Assembly: GCA_041749815.1 (NCBI GenBank)
Contig: JBGTAR010000117.1
Span: forward strand, 6,520-70,519
Length of the DNA: 64,000 nt
Direction of reading: 5' to 3'
From: JAJTZA01 sp041749815
GTDB taxonomy: Bacteria; Verrucomicrobiota; Verrucomicrobiia; Chthoniobacterales; Terrimicrobiaceae
Under the pieces are notes generated by a model. The model ran no database searches. It was not told the origin of the DNA and saw nothing but the letters and a program-made list of their open reading frames with translations. Of this stretch, positions 1 to 8,611 are shown piece by piece. Each line of letters starts with the position of its first letter. Position 1 is the first letter of the stretch. Both the position numbers and the translations under genes were made by a program.

Positions 1-497
1 AATCGCCGATCTTTCGCGATAATGTCGCCCGTTTGGCAAAACGCGATCTCACATTCGACCTCTGCGTTCTTCAGCGTCAGTTGGGAATCGCGTCGGAATT
101 GGCGAGGGCCTGTCCTGAGACGACATTTGTCCTGGACCACTGCGGGGTCCCCGAGATCGCTGCTAATGATGCGCTGGGAGGCGAAAGGTTTCGGAACTGG
201 AGCGAGAGAATTCGCGCTTTGGCGGCGGCTCCGAATGTGTGCTGTAAGATTTCGGGACTCTGTGCCTACGCCGCCTCTAACGTACAAGAAACTGCTACGT
301 TTGTGCCCTATGTGGAAACCGTGCTCGAGGCGTTTGGTGTCGAGCGTTGCGTGTGGGGAGGAGACTGGCCTGTGTGCAATCTGGGTGCGGGATTGCCCAA
401 ATGGATTGGCATGAGCCGAGAGATGGTGCAGGCGCTCACTCCGGACGAACAGCATGCGGTTTTCACCGCAAACGCCCAACAAATCTACCACCTATGA
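1..497 (+). CDS. Amidohydrolase-2 family TIM-barrel hydrolase, fuconolactonase-like (5' truncated by window edge)
   Basis: The frame is open from base 3, so the gene begins upstream of the window; only about 165 C-terminal residues are visible. The sequence shows the pattern of the COG3618/amidohydrolase-2 fold: a strand ending in VLDHCGVP, then CKISGL, and near the end VWGGDWPVC, whose Asp corresponds to the metal-site Asp of the family. Family members include L-fuconolactonase and other sugar-lactone hydrolases. The next gene overlaps the stop in an ATGA arrangement and is a DapA-type aldolase, and GH29 fucosidases follow, which fits an oxidative fucose route (lactone to acid to 2-keto-3-deoxy acid to aldolase). 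The substrate is inference. The N-terminal HxH metal motif lies outside the window, so intactness cannot be judged. Confidence 0.8.
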   Translation, partial: SPIFRDNVARLAKRDLTFDLCVLQRQLGIASELARACPETTFVLDHCGVPEIAANDALGGERFRNWSERIRALAAAPNVCCKISGLCAYAASNVQETATFVPYVETVLEAFGVERCVWGGDWPVCNLGAGLPKWIGMSREMVQALTPDEQHAVFTANAQQIYHL

Positions 498-845
498 GCC
501 ACGCAGCACTGACCTGAATTTTTGTTCCAAACATCGTCCTCTACGACGCACAAGGCCGGATCCATGAAGACGAATTACAGAGGATCATCCGGTGGATCGG
601 CGGCAAAGGGGTCACGGGATTCTATCCCAATGGCAGCATGAGGGAGTTCATTCGATTGAGCTACGAAGAGAGGAAGCGGGTAGTGGCCATCGTCGCCGAA
701 GAGGCCATCGGGAAGCCGATTCTCGCCGGTGCCGCTGAGCTGAATGTCGATCTGGTGCTCGATATGTGCCGGTTTTGCGCCGACCTCGGATGCCGGGCGG
801 TCTCGATCACCGGCCCGTATTATTACAAGCTCACGCAGGAGAGCA
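494..845 (+). pseudogene. Broken DapA/NAL-family aldolase gene
   Basis: An ATG at 494 overlaps the TGA of the preceding gene (ATGA), the usual mark of translational coupling. Reading on, codon 8 is TGA (515-517), where the family normally has a Gly-Ile-x-x-Pro strand. After it the same frame continues with the standard start of the dihydrodipicolinate synthase/N-acetylneuraminate lyase family: a dxxGxIxxxxL helix, GVTGFYPNGS, EF.RLSYEER, LAGAAE and GPYYYKLTQE. Similarity stops at about 845, where the sequence runs into an IS1595-like transposase remnant on the opposite strand. The second half of the barrel, including the catalytic Lys, is missing. The internal stop plus truncation makes this a decayed gene. 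Its former partner was probably the upstream amidohydrolase. Confidence 0.8.
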
Positions 846-1094
846 CCGCGACTTTTCTTCCCGCCCCTCGACCCTCAAGACTCGAATGCCTCGAAGCCCA
901 AAGCAGCTTTCATCCACCTCCACACTGCCGGTGAAAGGGGGGGACTCCGCTTCGGCCAACTCCACGATCCGGGAGCGCAGTAGACCAAAGAGTCGATGCG
1001 TTGTGTTCTTGTTGACCCCTACCAATTTACTCGCCGTCAGTGCTCCGACATCCGTGCAGAACATCTTCAAGACCTCCCTAAATTCGGACTCTCA
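831..1094 (-). pseudogene. IS1595-family transposase fragment
   Basis: The minus strand is open from about 1091 down to 831. It carries a helical stretch (VGVNKNTTHRLFGLLRSRI) followed by GSVEVDESCFG, which matches the junction between the helix-turn-helix-like region and the first DDE Asp (the VEvDESyFG motif) of IS1595-type transposases. The upstream zinc-ribbon part and most of the catalytic domain are absent, so this is a remnant. It abuts the broken DapA-like gene, and its insertion or later deletion probably removed the 3' half of that gene. No clear terminal inverted repeats were found. Confidence 0.6.
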
Positions 1095-1374
1095 AATACG
1101 TGCTTGGAAAAGATATTTGTTTCTCACTGTCTTTCAGTAGATTATGCGGTTTTACGCCACTGTATCTGGGAAAGCGCCGTCGTTATTTACGAAATCTGTC
1201 AAAATATTCGAACGCCATTGTAATAAAAAGCGCAAGGATTCAGTTCTTTTGGTTTACGGACACCGCAATGGTTCGCGACGAACTAGCCAGGTCACTCCGA
1301 ACTTGGAGAAAACGAAATTCCCTGAAGCAATAGACGCATAGAGCGCGAATCACCAATATGCCGAACCTCACAAG
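1095..1374. other. Non-coding decayed region
   Basis: This 280-base stretch separates the IS remnant from the first GH29 gene. Nothing in either strand reads as a convincing protein. It is AT-richer than the flanks and may hold the promoter of the downstream fucosidase, but no clear -35/-10 pair stands out. Confidence 0.4.
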
Positions 1375-2379
1375 ATGATGACATCCACCACAGACTCCAA
1401 CGGCGCACAACGCCTGTCGCTCGCTGCCCTGAAACGCTGGGAAACAATGCGCTACGGCATGTTCATCCATTTTGGCATGAGCACCTACGAGGGCAAGGAA
1501 CTGCCCGATGGAAACGCCCCGCTGTCGCTCTACAACCCCGACAAGCTCGACGTCGATCAATGGGTCAACGTCGCCTGCGATGCCGGGATGAAGTATGCGG
1601 TCCTCACGACGAAGCATGTTGCCGGACACTGTCTCTGGCCCAGCCGCCATACCGACTACCACGTCGGCAACGGCCCCGTAAAAACCGATGTCGTCGAGGC
1701 TTTCGTGCAAGCCTGCGAACGCCGCAGAGTCCTGCCCTGCTTCTACTACTGCTCGTGGGACAACCACCACCACTTCGGCTCCGTCACGCCAACAGATACG
1801 ATGGCCTTCGCCGAGTCCCCGGAAGTGGACAAACACTACGCTGAGTTCACTACTCGCACCTACCAAGAGTTTCAATCCGCCCAGATCGAGGAATTGCTCA
1901 CCTCCTACGGTCCCATCGCCGAAGTCTGGATCGATATCCCGATGATGCTGCCGCGCGGCTATCGCCACCAACTCTACAGCCAGATCACCACGCTACAGCC
2001 CGAAACGGTCGTGATGATGAATCACGGCATCGGCGACGGCTCCAAATTCAAAGTCAAAGACGCCTGGCCGACCGATCTCATCGCCATCGAGCGATTCCTT
2101 CCAAACGCCGCCACTGGCCATGTGAAATGGCGCGAAATCGAGGGCAAAAAATACTACCTCCCTGGCGAAGTCTGCGACCCCATCGGCAAGGAATGGTTTT
2201 ACACCGACGATGATCGGCCACGCTCCGACGCCGAACTGCTCGGCATGTATCTCACCACCACCTCGCGCGGTGCCAACTTCCTGCTCGATGTCGGCCCCAA
2301 CCGGCATGGGCTCATCCCCGAACGCTACGTCGCCGCGCTGCAACGCCTGCGCAAAAATCTCGACCTGCTCGGGATGTAG
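1375..2379 (+). CDS. GH29 alpha-L-fucosidase-like protein, short form
   Basis: This 334-residue protein has the GH29 alpha-L-fucosidase fold. Visible signatures are RYGMFIHFGMSTYEG near the N-terminus, KYAVLTTKHVAGHCLWPS, a FYYCSWDNHHHFGS strand, EVWIDIP with the likely nucleophile Asp187, and GANFLLDVGPNRHG near the C-terminus. It lacks the C-terminal beta-sandwich of classical enzymes and stops just after the barrel. There is no signal peptide, so it probably acts inside the cell on imported oligosaccharides. Two ATG codons (1375 and 1378) are possible and neither has a clear ribosome site. It is closely similar along its length to the GH29 at 15543-16568. Fucosidase activity is family knowledge; the exact substrate is not known. 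Confidence 0.85.
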   Translation: MMTSTTDSNGAQRLSLAALKRWETMRYGMFIHFGMSTYEGKELPDGNAPLSLYNPDKLDVDQWVNVACDAGMKYAVLTTKHVAGHCLWPSRHTDYHVGNGPVKTDVVEAFVQACERRRVLPCFYYCSWDNHHHFGSVTPTDTMAFAESPEVDKHYAEFTTRTYQEFQSAQIEELLTSYGPIAEVWIDIPMMLPRGYRHQLYSQITTLQPETVVMMNHGIGDGSKFKVKDAWPTDLIAIERFLPNAATGHVKWREIEGKKYYLPGEVCDPIGKEWFYTDDDRPRSDAELLGMYLTTTSRGANFLLDVGPNRHGLIPERYVAALQRLRKNLDLLGM

Positions 2380-2399
2380 ATCCACACCTCACACCAAAC

Positions 2400-2646
2400 A
2401 TGAATAGCAATCAAACACTCCCCTCCCCTAAATTCGTCGGTCCCAGCTATGAATGGCCTCCCTCAGCGGCCTCGTGCTTGGCGGGCCACGCGGTTCGCTC
2501 TTCGGCGTGCACGTGGGCTGGATCGATGCCAGCAAACTCATCAACGCGCAGCACGTCGAGGATCACCTCGATCGCACCGGCGACTATTGGAATTGGCCGA
2601 GGCAACCCGAAACCCTCGGCATGGACTCCGCTGTTGGAGTATCACC
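2400..2646 (+). pseudogene. Unrecognised degraded coding remnant
   Basis: Between the two GH29 genes the frame starting near 2453 reads as plausible protein (LSGLVLGGPRGSLFGVHVGW, IDASKLINAQHVEDHLDRTG), while the frame from 2400 gives a plausible short leader, KFVGPSYEWPP. Joining them requires a frameshift near 2455. There is no homologous family I can name and no full-length frame. The stretch ends at an integrase fragment, so it looks like debris of a gene interrupted by a mobile element. Confidence 0.35.
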
Positions 2647-2832
2647 ATGACCGACATTCATACCCAATGGACGGAGAACCAGGCGGTGCCCAACCGCAGC
2701 CAGCATGCGGTGGCCGGGCGCATTGCTGAGACGGAAGCGGAGGTGCCCTTTCCGATCCTGGGCTTCGACACCGACAATGGCGGGGAGTTCTTAAACTGGC
2801 ATCTGGTGGACTACTTTCGCATCCGCCCCTGG
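2647..2832 (+). pseudogene. DDE integrase (rve-type transposase) core fragment
   Basis: About 60 residues in this frame resemble the catalytic core of rve-type integrase/transposases: TDIHTQWTENQAV, then PFPILGFDTDNGGEFLN, which contains the second catalytic Asp in the DxDNGxEFxN motif, then LVDYF. The first Asp region and the third-residue (Glu) region are absent, so only a fragment remains. The open frame continues into the next gene by chance, and the GH29 gene should not be annotated from this upstream start. Confidence 0.65.
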
Positions 2833-2982
2833 TGTCTTTTTTCATTGAGTCAACACGGTTTCTTATTGATTGAATCACTTTTTTGGAATAACTCCCTTTT
2901 TCACTCAAACGATCCCATTCTTGAATTTGTTCACCTCCCGAGTCACCGATGGCGGAGAAACAATCACCACCGCATTCGAACT

Positions 2983-4236
2983 ATGAAAACCAACATCATT
3001 CCAACTCCCTTGCCGCGCATTTCACGCTTTGAAGAGCTAGGCTACGGGCTGTTCATTCACTGGGGCCTTTACTCGCAATTGGAGCACGGGGAGTGGATAC
3101 AATCGCATCGAAAGATTCCAGCGGAGGAATACCGGAAAATGATCAACCACTTCACTGCGGCCGATTTCGATGCCAGGCACCTTGCGAAGCTGGCGCGAGC
3201 GAGTGGCTTCAAATATGCTTCCATGGGCACCCGTCACCACGAGGGTTTTTCGCTCTACGATACGCGCGGACTCTCAGATTTTGATTCTATGCACGCACCC
3301 TCCGGTCGCGATCTGGTGCGGGAATTTGTCGATGCTTGTCGGGAGGAGGGTATAGTTCCTTACCTTTATCACACGCTGCTGGACTGGGAAAGGAACTCCG
3401 CAGAATGCTCGGACGCTGAATTCGACGCCTACCTCGATTACCTTCATGGTTCGGTGGAAATCCTCTGCACCCACTATGGTGAGTTAGGGGGGCTGTGGTT
3501 CGACGGCACATGGTCCCGCGAAACAGACTGGAAAGAGGATCGTCTGTATGCGCTCATCCGTCGTCTTCAACCGGAGGCCATTATCATCAATAACACCGGC
3601 CTGGGGGCCTTGGGGCAGTCCGGGCATCCGGAACTGGACAGCGTTACCTTTGAACAGGGGCTTCCCACAGCCCCGGATCGTAGGGGCTGGCCGAAATACC
3701 TGGCAGGTGAAATGTGCGAGACTCTGAACAGCCATTGGGGGATCGGAAAACTCGATTTCAACTATAAGAGCGTTGGGGAAATCATTCGACACCTCTGCGC
3801 TTGTCGGAAAACCGGATCAAACTACCTGCTCAATATCGGACCAACAGCAACAGGTGGCATCCCTTATTATGAGGAGGCTTTGCTCAGAAAGGTCGGTGAG
3901 TGGATCGCCCTGCACGGCGACCTGCTGTATCTTGGCCGCCCGGTGGCTGTAAATTGCCAAGCCAACGACTTTGTGCTTACCCATGCAGGCAAATACTATT
4001 ACTTCGCCCATGATCTTCACCGAAGAGGTGACACCCATGTCGTGGCAGGCTCCACGCAGACCGGACCGCGAGCCATCGATGGCTTCCCAGCAGCCATCTC
4101 CGAAGTGGTGTGGATGGATGAAGGTGAGGTCGGGCGCTTTGTGCAGTCGGAAGACAACAAGCTGCTGACTTTGGACTGCGCTGGATTTGACTATGGCAAT
4201 GATCTGGTCGTCCGGGTGGCAGAGATGCGTCCTTAG
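2983..4236 (+). CDS. GH29 alpha-L-fucosidase
   Basis: I place the start at the ATG at 2983 because the open frame upstream is integrase debris. The 417-residue product begins a few residues before the family's first strand (GYGLFIHWGLYS), followed by KYASMGTRHHEGFSLYDT, GLWFDGTW with nucleophile Asp174, NNTG, YLAGEMCETL and GSNYLLNIGPTATG. After the barrel a C-terminal beta-sandwich of about 90 residues is present, so the layout is that of classical fucosidases. No signal peptide is visible. It is distinct from the two short GH29 proteins in the window. It ends 5 bases before the convergent symporter gene. Confidence 0.88.
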   Translation: MKTNIIPTPLPRISRFEELGYGLFIHWGLYSQLEHGEWIQSHRKIPAEEYRKMINHFTAADFDARHLAKLARASGFKYASMGTRHHEGFSLYDTRGLSDFDSMHAPSGRDLVREFVDACREEGIVPYLYHTLLDWERNSAECSDAEFDAYLDYLHGSVEILCTHYGELGGLWFDGTWSRETDWKEDRLYALIRRLQPEAIIINNTGLGALGQSGHPELDSVTFEQGLPTAPDRRGWPKYLAGEMCETLNSHWGIGKLDFNYKSVGEIIRHLCACRKTGSNYLLNIGPTATGGIPYYEEALLRKVGEWIALHGDLLYLGRPVAVNCQANDFVLTHAGKYYYFAHDLHRRGDTHVVAGSTQTGPRAIDGFPAAISEVVWMDEGEVGRFVQSEDNKLLTLDCAGFDYGNDLVVRVAEMRP

Positions 4237-4241
4237 CTCGC

Positions 4242-5678
4242 TTATTTTTCCATGACCAAAAGGCCTCGTCGCGCCTCGATTTCACGGCGAATCGTGGCCA
4301 TGCGTTCCTGGGTAAGAGGGTAGATCCAGATCAAAAACAGCCCGACCGCCCAGAAGCCTAGCGGAACAAAAAGGTAGGACATAAACATGCGTTGGTGGAT
4401 GACGGGGTCGGCGGAATTGACATTGACGACGAACCCCGTCGCTTGAAGCAACCATCCTCCGAGACCGGCTGAGACGGTGACAGCAACCTTAAAGAACCAG
4501 GAGAAAAACGCATTGATCGCGCCCTCGCGCCGCCGTCCAGTTTGTAATTCATCGAAGTCCGCGATGTCGCCTTTCATCGAAGGAATCAGAAGCCAAATGG
4601 CAGTGAATCCGGCTGACTCGAAAATGCCAGGGATGATGGACAGATACGGATTCGCTGGGGTGATGAGAAAATACCCAAGGAGATGACCGAAGACCGAGAT
4701 GAACAGAGTAATGATGACCAGCGTTCGTTTGTCTAAAAATTTCGCAAGCCATGTCCAAACCGGGATGAGAGCGAGCCCGCAAACGGTAATGACGCTTCCT
4801 TTCCATCCGCCGATCACACCGGCCAACGCAAGGTCGCCGTTGGTAACGTAATAAATGAACACATAGGTGCCGACGCCGCCGATCACACCCAAGCCGGTCA
4901 CAAGGAAAAACGTGATGCCGATCACAATCCAAAGAGGTCCATTGTGCAGCGACTCCCGGATGTTTTGCCAGAAGGATTCGCGCTCCATTTTTCCTTCCTT
5001 GGAACGCGGCGACAGCGTCCGTTCTTTCACAAACAGCGCCGGCATGATCCCAAAGATCGCGATGCCTGCGGCAAAAACCCAGCAAAGATGCCTGATGCCG
5101 TTTACCAGATCAGGTTCCCCCGTCAGAGGATTTGCAAACATGCTGCTGGCCAGCCATGCCATATGCCAGCCCATGATGATGCCCATCACGTTGCTGACGA
5201 CAGTCATCCATGCGGAAAGGCGGGTGCGTTCGTGGTAGTTCGGAGTTAGCTCCAACTGAAGACCGTAATAGGGCATCGCCCAAAAACTATATGCCAGGTA
5301 GAAGGCCATCCCGCAGACGAGGAGATACAAAAATTTTCCGGTATCGGAAAGCGACGCCGGCATGAACCAGAAAAGCGGGAACAGCACGGCACAGCCAATC
5401 GCGCCCACCAGCATGTAAGGGCGCCGTCGGCCCCACCGGGTCGGGAAGTTGTCAGAGATATAGCCGACAATGGGATCCAAGCATCCGTCCCACGCGCGCA
5501 GAAGCATGAGAATGATGCCGATGGCCACAGGTGTCATCCCGAACCCAATATTAAAAATCGGCAGGAACAAATTCGTGAGAAGGGAGGCCCCCATAATCTC
5601 CAGCACGATGCCAAGACTGAATGCCCCCTTTTCCTTGAGAGGGATTCTTTCCGTCTCCGGAATCAGTGCTGTGGTCAT
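4242..5678 (-). CDS. GPH-family sugar:cation symporter (MFS-like)
   Basis: This 478-residue protein has about twelve hydrophobic segments and the features of the glycoside-pentoside-hexuronide:cation symporter family (MelB/XylP-like): an early helix followed by WDGCLDPIVGYISDN and the cytoplasmic loop TRWGRRRPY, then an N-terminal-half helix pair with FWAMPYYGLQLELTPNYHERTRLS. It would import mono- or oligosaccharides or uronides with Na+ or H+. The start overlaps the stop of the ADP-ribosylglycohydrolase-family gene by 4 bases (5675-5678), so the two are co-translated. Neighbouring fucosidases make a fucosylated sugar or fucose plausible cargo, but that is inference. Confidence 0.88.
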   Translation of the reverse strand: MTTALIPETERIPLKEKGAFSLGIVLEIMGASLLTNLFLPIFNIGFGMTPVAIGIILMLLRAWDGCLDPIVGYISDNFPTRWGRRRPYMLVGAIGCAVLFPLFWFMPASLSDTGKFLYLLVCGMAFYLAYSFWAMPYYGLQLELTPNYHERTRLSAWMTVVSNVMGIIMGWHMAWLASSMFANPLTGEPDLVNGIRHLCWVFAAGIAIFGIMPALFVKERTLSPRSKEGKMERESFWQNIRESLHNGPLWIVIGITFFLVTGLGVIGGVGTYVFIYYVTNGDLALAGVIGGWKGSVITVCGLALIPVWTWLAKFLDKRTLVIITLFISVFGHLLGYFLITPANPYLSIIPGIFESAGFTAIWLLIPSMKGDIADFDELQTGRRREGAINAFFSWFFKVAVTVSAGLGGWLLQATGFVVNVNSADPVIHQRMFMSYLFVPLGFWAVGLFLIWIYPLTQERMATIRREIEARRGLLVMEK

Positions 5679-7102
5679 GCTGGCAGTTCTGCGGCAGTGG
5701 GTAGTTCATCCGCCGTCCACGGGCAGAGATGAAAATTCGGATATGTCAGCAACACACTGGCCTGCTGTGCAGGGTTGGTCGAGGGAAGTTCGACCCGGAC
5801 CCGATGTTTCCCAGGAGACACGCTCACCATCACGCGTGAGCCTTGAGGGCAACGATGCGGGGCGGGCACGTAGGGCAGGCCGGGGGGACAACACAGTGCC
5901 ACCTCGTCATCGATCCAAATCTCGGCGCCCTCCGTGGCCAGACACATCAATTCGCGATCCACGTTGCGATCCACCTCCCACTCCCAGATCGCACCGCCCG
6001 CAGCCTTGACCTCCCGAGGCAACTCTCCATTTGCCCAGAGAACTTCTTTGACCTGGCCTAGCGGGCCAATTGAAATCGTTCCGGGCAGTCCGGTCAATTC
6101 CATCGGCGGAGGTAAAGCGTTCCATGCGTCGTGAGACCATGGCTGGCGGTCCATTTTTCCAATGAGAGCCATCGTTCTATCCGTTAGTTCCTGGACAGTG
6201 AGCGGAGCAGAGATCCCTTGGATCCCTGGACCGATGAAAATTCTGTCGCCGATGGGAGTGCTCCATTTTTGCGGAATTCCCTCACTCCCCAGAAACAGTC
6301 CGAGGGTCGCACCGGCGGTCGCGGCTGTGCAGTCGGTATCGTAGCCGCCGTTGACCGCCAGAAGAATGGTCGTTTCAAAATCATCTTTCCCATAGAGCAA
6401 TGCCCATACCGTCAGCGCCACATTGAGCGGAGCGTGGGTGAAGTTGTCGCTATGGTGGGCGGCGATCAGATGCTCGCGAGCTTCCCACGGTTCGACCTTG
6501 CTCTCAAAGTCCCTCTCCACCAGTCGGATTGCCCGTGCGGTCTCGCATTGCTCTGGAATGTAGCCTTGAGCCGAGAGGATCGCCTCTCGAACCACGCACC
6601 CTTCGGCCACCAAGGATTGCATCACTGCGAAAAACACCTCGCCCGCGATTCCTTCGATGCCATGGTCCAGTGAGGCGTCCATCGCGGCATAGTGCGCCGC
6701 ACTCTCGGGATCCCCGACAAAAAGACAGGCCCAAATTTCTGATCGAATCGGAGACCCCATGCCTGCGTGAAACGGATTCTCAAAGCTCCCGACGCATTCT
6801 GCTGGCACCCCCCGGCGCAAATTCCATCGGCAGCGTCCATATTCGTCCCACATGTAGTGGATGTGATCCCTCCAGGCCCGGGCGAAATCGCCTTGGGTGA
6901 GCGTTGCCCCCGCTGATTCTACCAGATGGAGCCACACCAACTGCAGTTCCAGATCATCATTTGGGGGTGCAGTTACGGGGATCGGATCGTAAAACGAAAA
7001 ATGCAGACGTTCCATGCGACCCTCCGCTGGAATACCAAGAGTTCCTCCAATCGATTTGCCAAGCCAGCATCCCAAAATTCTTTTTTTCAATGATATCTCC
7101 AT
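5675..7102 (-). CDS. ADP-ribosylglycohydrolase-family protein
   Basis: The 475-residue product opens with KKRILGCWLGKSIGGTLG and PPNDDLELQLVWLHLVE, followed by the late motif NGGYDTDCTAATAGATLG. These are the Mg-binding Asp clusters of the ADP-ribosylglycohydrolase (ARH/DraG) fold, here with NDDLE in place of the usual TDDT. Residues from about 330 form an extra C-terminal beta-rich region. In sugar-utilisation loci this family is often found next to transporters, and members may cleave other N- or O-glycosidic bonds, so the substrate here may be a ribosyl or related glycoside rather than ADP-ribosyl protein. It is the first gene of a two-gene operon with the symporter and is divergent from the regulator at 7317. 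Confidence 0.8.
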   Translation of the reverse strand: MEISLKKRILGCWLGKSIGGTLGIPAEGRMERLHFSFYDPIPVTAPPNDDLELQLVWLHLVESAGATLTQGDFARAWRDHIHYMWDEYGRCRWNLRRGVPAECVGSFENPFHAGMGSPIRSEIWACLFVGDPESAAHYAAMDASLDHGIEGIAGEVFFAVMQSLVAEGCVVREAILSAQGYIPEQCETARAIRLVERDFESKVEPWEAREHLIAAHHSDNFTHAPLNVALTVWALLYGKDDFETTILLAVNGGYDTDCTAATAGATLGLFLGSEGIPQKWSTPIGDRIFIGPGIQGISAPLTVQELTDRTMALIGKMDRQPWSHDAWNALPPPMELTGLPGTISIGPLGQVKEVLWANGELPREVKAAGGAIWEWEVDRNVDRELMCLATEGAEIWIDDEVALCCPPGLPYVPAPHRCPQGSRVMVSVSPGKHRVRVELPSTNPAQQASVLLTYPNFHLCPWTADELPTAAELPA

Positions 7103-7270
7103 GCTTGATCAATAAATAGATGGTTTTTATAGTTATTCAATGGTTTTATATGGATTTCGCTTAATTTGAATTGGAGGGCCGTTGGTTGGGGTGAGGCACC
7201 TGATCATTGGGCACAGTTGATACGTTACCTGCTGATTCGACCAGCCCATTTCAATCGCTTAAAAAGCTGA

Positions 7271-7286
7271 AATTAACCATTTAATT
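7271..7286. promoter_or_regulatory. Inverted repeat AATTAA-N4-TTAATT, candidate operator
   Basis: The sequence is a perfect inverted repeat, AATTAA-CCAT-TTAATT, in the divergent region between the ARH/symporter operon and the GntR/LacI regulator, 31 bases before the regulator's start. A related TTAA-N4-TTAA arrangement precedes other genes of the block (10121, 25943). This makes it a candidate binding site, possibly for the adjacent regulator. Binding is inference. Confidence 0.4.
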
Positions 7287-7300
7287 CAACTGTCGGATCT

Positions 7301-7312
7301 GGTAAGTTTACC
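7301..7312. promoter_or_regulatory. Inverted repeat GGTAA-GT-TTACC at the regulator start
   Basis: A perfect 12-base inverted repeat lies 4 bases before the ATG at 7317 and occupies the place where a Shine-Dalgarno sequence would be; none is present. It could be an autoregulatory operator. The half-site resembles that of the palindrome at 63808 (GGTAAC/GTTACC). Confidence 0.35.
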
Positions 7313-7316
7313 TATC

Positions 7317-8405
7317 ATGGCTAGATTATCGAGCAAGGTTGGTCACATTCACGAGGCTCTTTCTAGCCGCATCCTCAATGGGGAGTGGAAAGAAGGGGAG
7401 CGCATCCCAACATCGGACAAGTTGGCGCAGGAGTTCGATTGCAGTATTGGCACAGTGAGCAAGGCACTGGCGTTGCTTTCCCATGAGGGGCTTGTACTCC
7501 AGCGGACAAAAGCGGGCACGCGGGTAACCTTCAACTCCAGCACTTCTGCTTCCCGCGAGACGGACCGCTTCGCGTTCATCTATCCCAATGAGGAACATGA
7601 GGGAATCTGGAGGCTTGTGCGGGGGTTCCAGGATGCTGCGCGCGAGGCGGATCGACGAACGGTCATGCTCACCACAGGCACCGATTATCGGAAGGAACTG
7701 GACTTTATCCGGCGGCTTTCGGAGTTCGACGTGAAAGGTGCCGTGGTTTATCCAGTGCTGCCGACCTCGGATGATTTGGTCCAGTTCTCCAAGATGGTTC
7801 TGAACTCGAGATTCCCGCTTGTGCTAGTCGAAGTCAATCTTCCCGGTCTCGGGTGCTCAGCGGTCACCGTCGATAACTTTCATGCAGGATACACTATGAC
7901 CAAGCATCTGATCGCGCGGGGCGCCAAACGCATCGGCTACTTCTCCAACTACGCCAGCGCGCCGACGATGCGGGATCGGTATCAGGGCTACCGATGGGCT
8001 CTCGCCGAGGCCGGTTTGCCCGAGGCCCCGGAAACGGTCCTCCTCGAATCTTCCATGCATCCGGATTTCAGCAATCCGACCGCCGAGCCAATTGAATTGG
8101 CCGGAAAGTATTTCCGGGAAGGAATCCGGCCTGATGCCGTGGTGTGCGCGGGCGACTTCCTAGCTATCGGCCTTCTCACCGTCGCCAAGACAATTGGAAT
8201 TCGCGTGCCGGAAGATCTCCTTGTGACAGGAATGGACAACTACAAGCTCTCGCATTCCGACGGCACTGCCCTCACGACATTCGAAATCCCGAACGAACTC
8301 ATCGGAAGGAAGGCGTTTGCCGCCCTCACCGATCGAGTCCACAACTCCGCAAAACCATCCGAGGAACAGGTGCGCGGAAATATCATCATCCGGGAAACTG
8401 CGTAA
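7317..8405 (+). CDS. GntR-type regulator with LacI-like sugar-sensor domain
   Basis: This 362-residue protein combines a GntR winged helix at residues about 10-75 (HEALSSRILNGEWKEGERIP, EFDCSIGTVSKAL, LSHEGLVLQRTKAGTRV) with a periplasmic-binding-protein-like effector domain from about 85 to the end (RFAFIYPNEE, VDNFHAGYTMTKHLI, ARGAKRIGYFSN, DAVVCAGDFLAIG, VPEDLLVTGMDN, FEIPNELIGRKA). This GntR/LacI hybrid layout is known from AraR-type sugar regulators. It would bind a sugar and control nearby catabolic genes. It is transcribed divergently from the ARH/symporter operon; the 214-base gap between them contains two palindromes that are candidate operators. Confidence 0.9.
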   Translation: MARLSSKVGHIHEALSSRILNGEWKEGERIPTSDKLAQEFDCSIGTVSKALALLSHEGLVLQRTKAGTRVTFNSSTSASRETDRFAFIYPNEEHEGIWRLVRGFQDAAREADRRTVMLTTGTDYRKELDFIRRLSEFDVKGAVVYPVLPTSDDLVQFSKMVLNSRFPLVLVEVNLPGLGCSAVTVDNFHAGYTMTKHLIARGAKRIGYFSNYASAPTMRDRYQGYRWALAEAGLPEAPETVLLESSMHPDFSNPTAEPIELAGKYFREGIRPDAVVCAGDFLAIGLLTVAKTIGIRVPEDLLVTGMDNYKLSHSDGTALTTFEIPNELIGRKAFAALTDRVHNSAKPSEEQVRGNIIIRETA

Positions 8406-8611
8406 TTTTCATTTTATGATTGATTTATTGCCTTAATCCAGGTCTTATTGAATTCCCAACTTCAGCGGGGGTCGAGAGATAGGATTGTGCCACGCGCAAC
8501 CCCGGATTCTCACATGAAAAACGTTTTGATAACAGAAAAGCACACACACCTTTTCGCCATTTTTTGGCCTGGATTGTTGCTGCAGGGACATCGGCGTTGG
8601 GGAGCAAATTG

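Noticed and set aside
2449..2982. N-terminal extension of the GH29 protein from the longest open frame
   Set aside because: The extension consists of unrelated text and an integrase fragment; the GH29 domain starts within 20 residues of the ATG at 2983.
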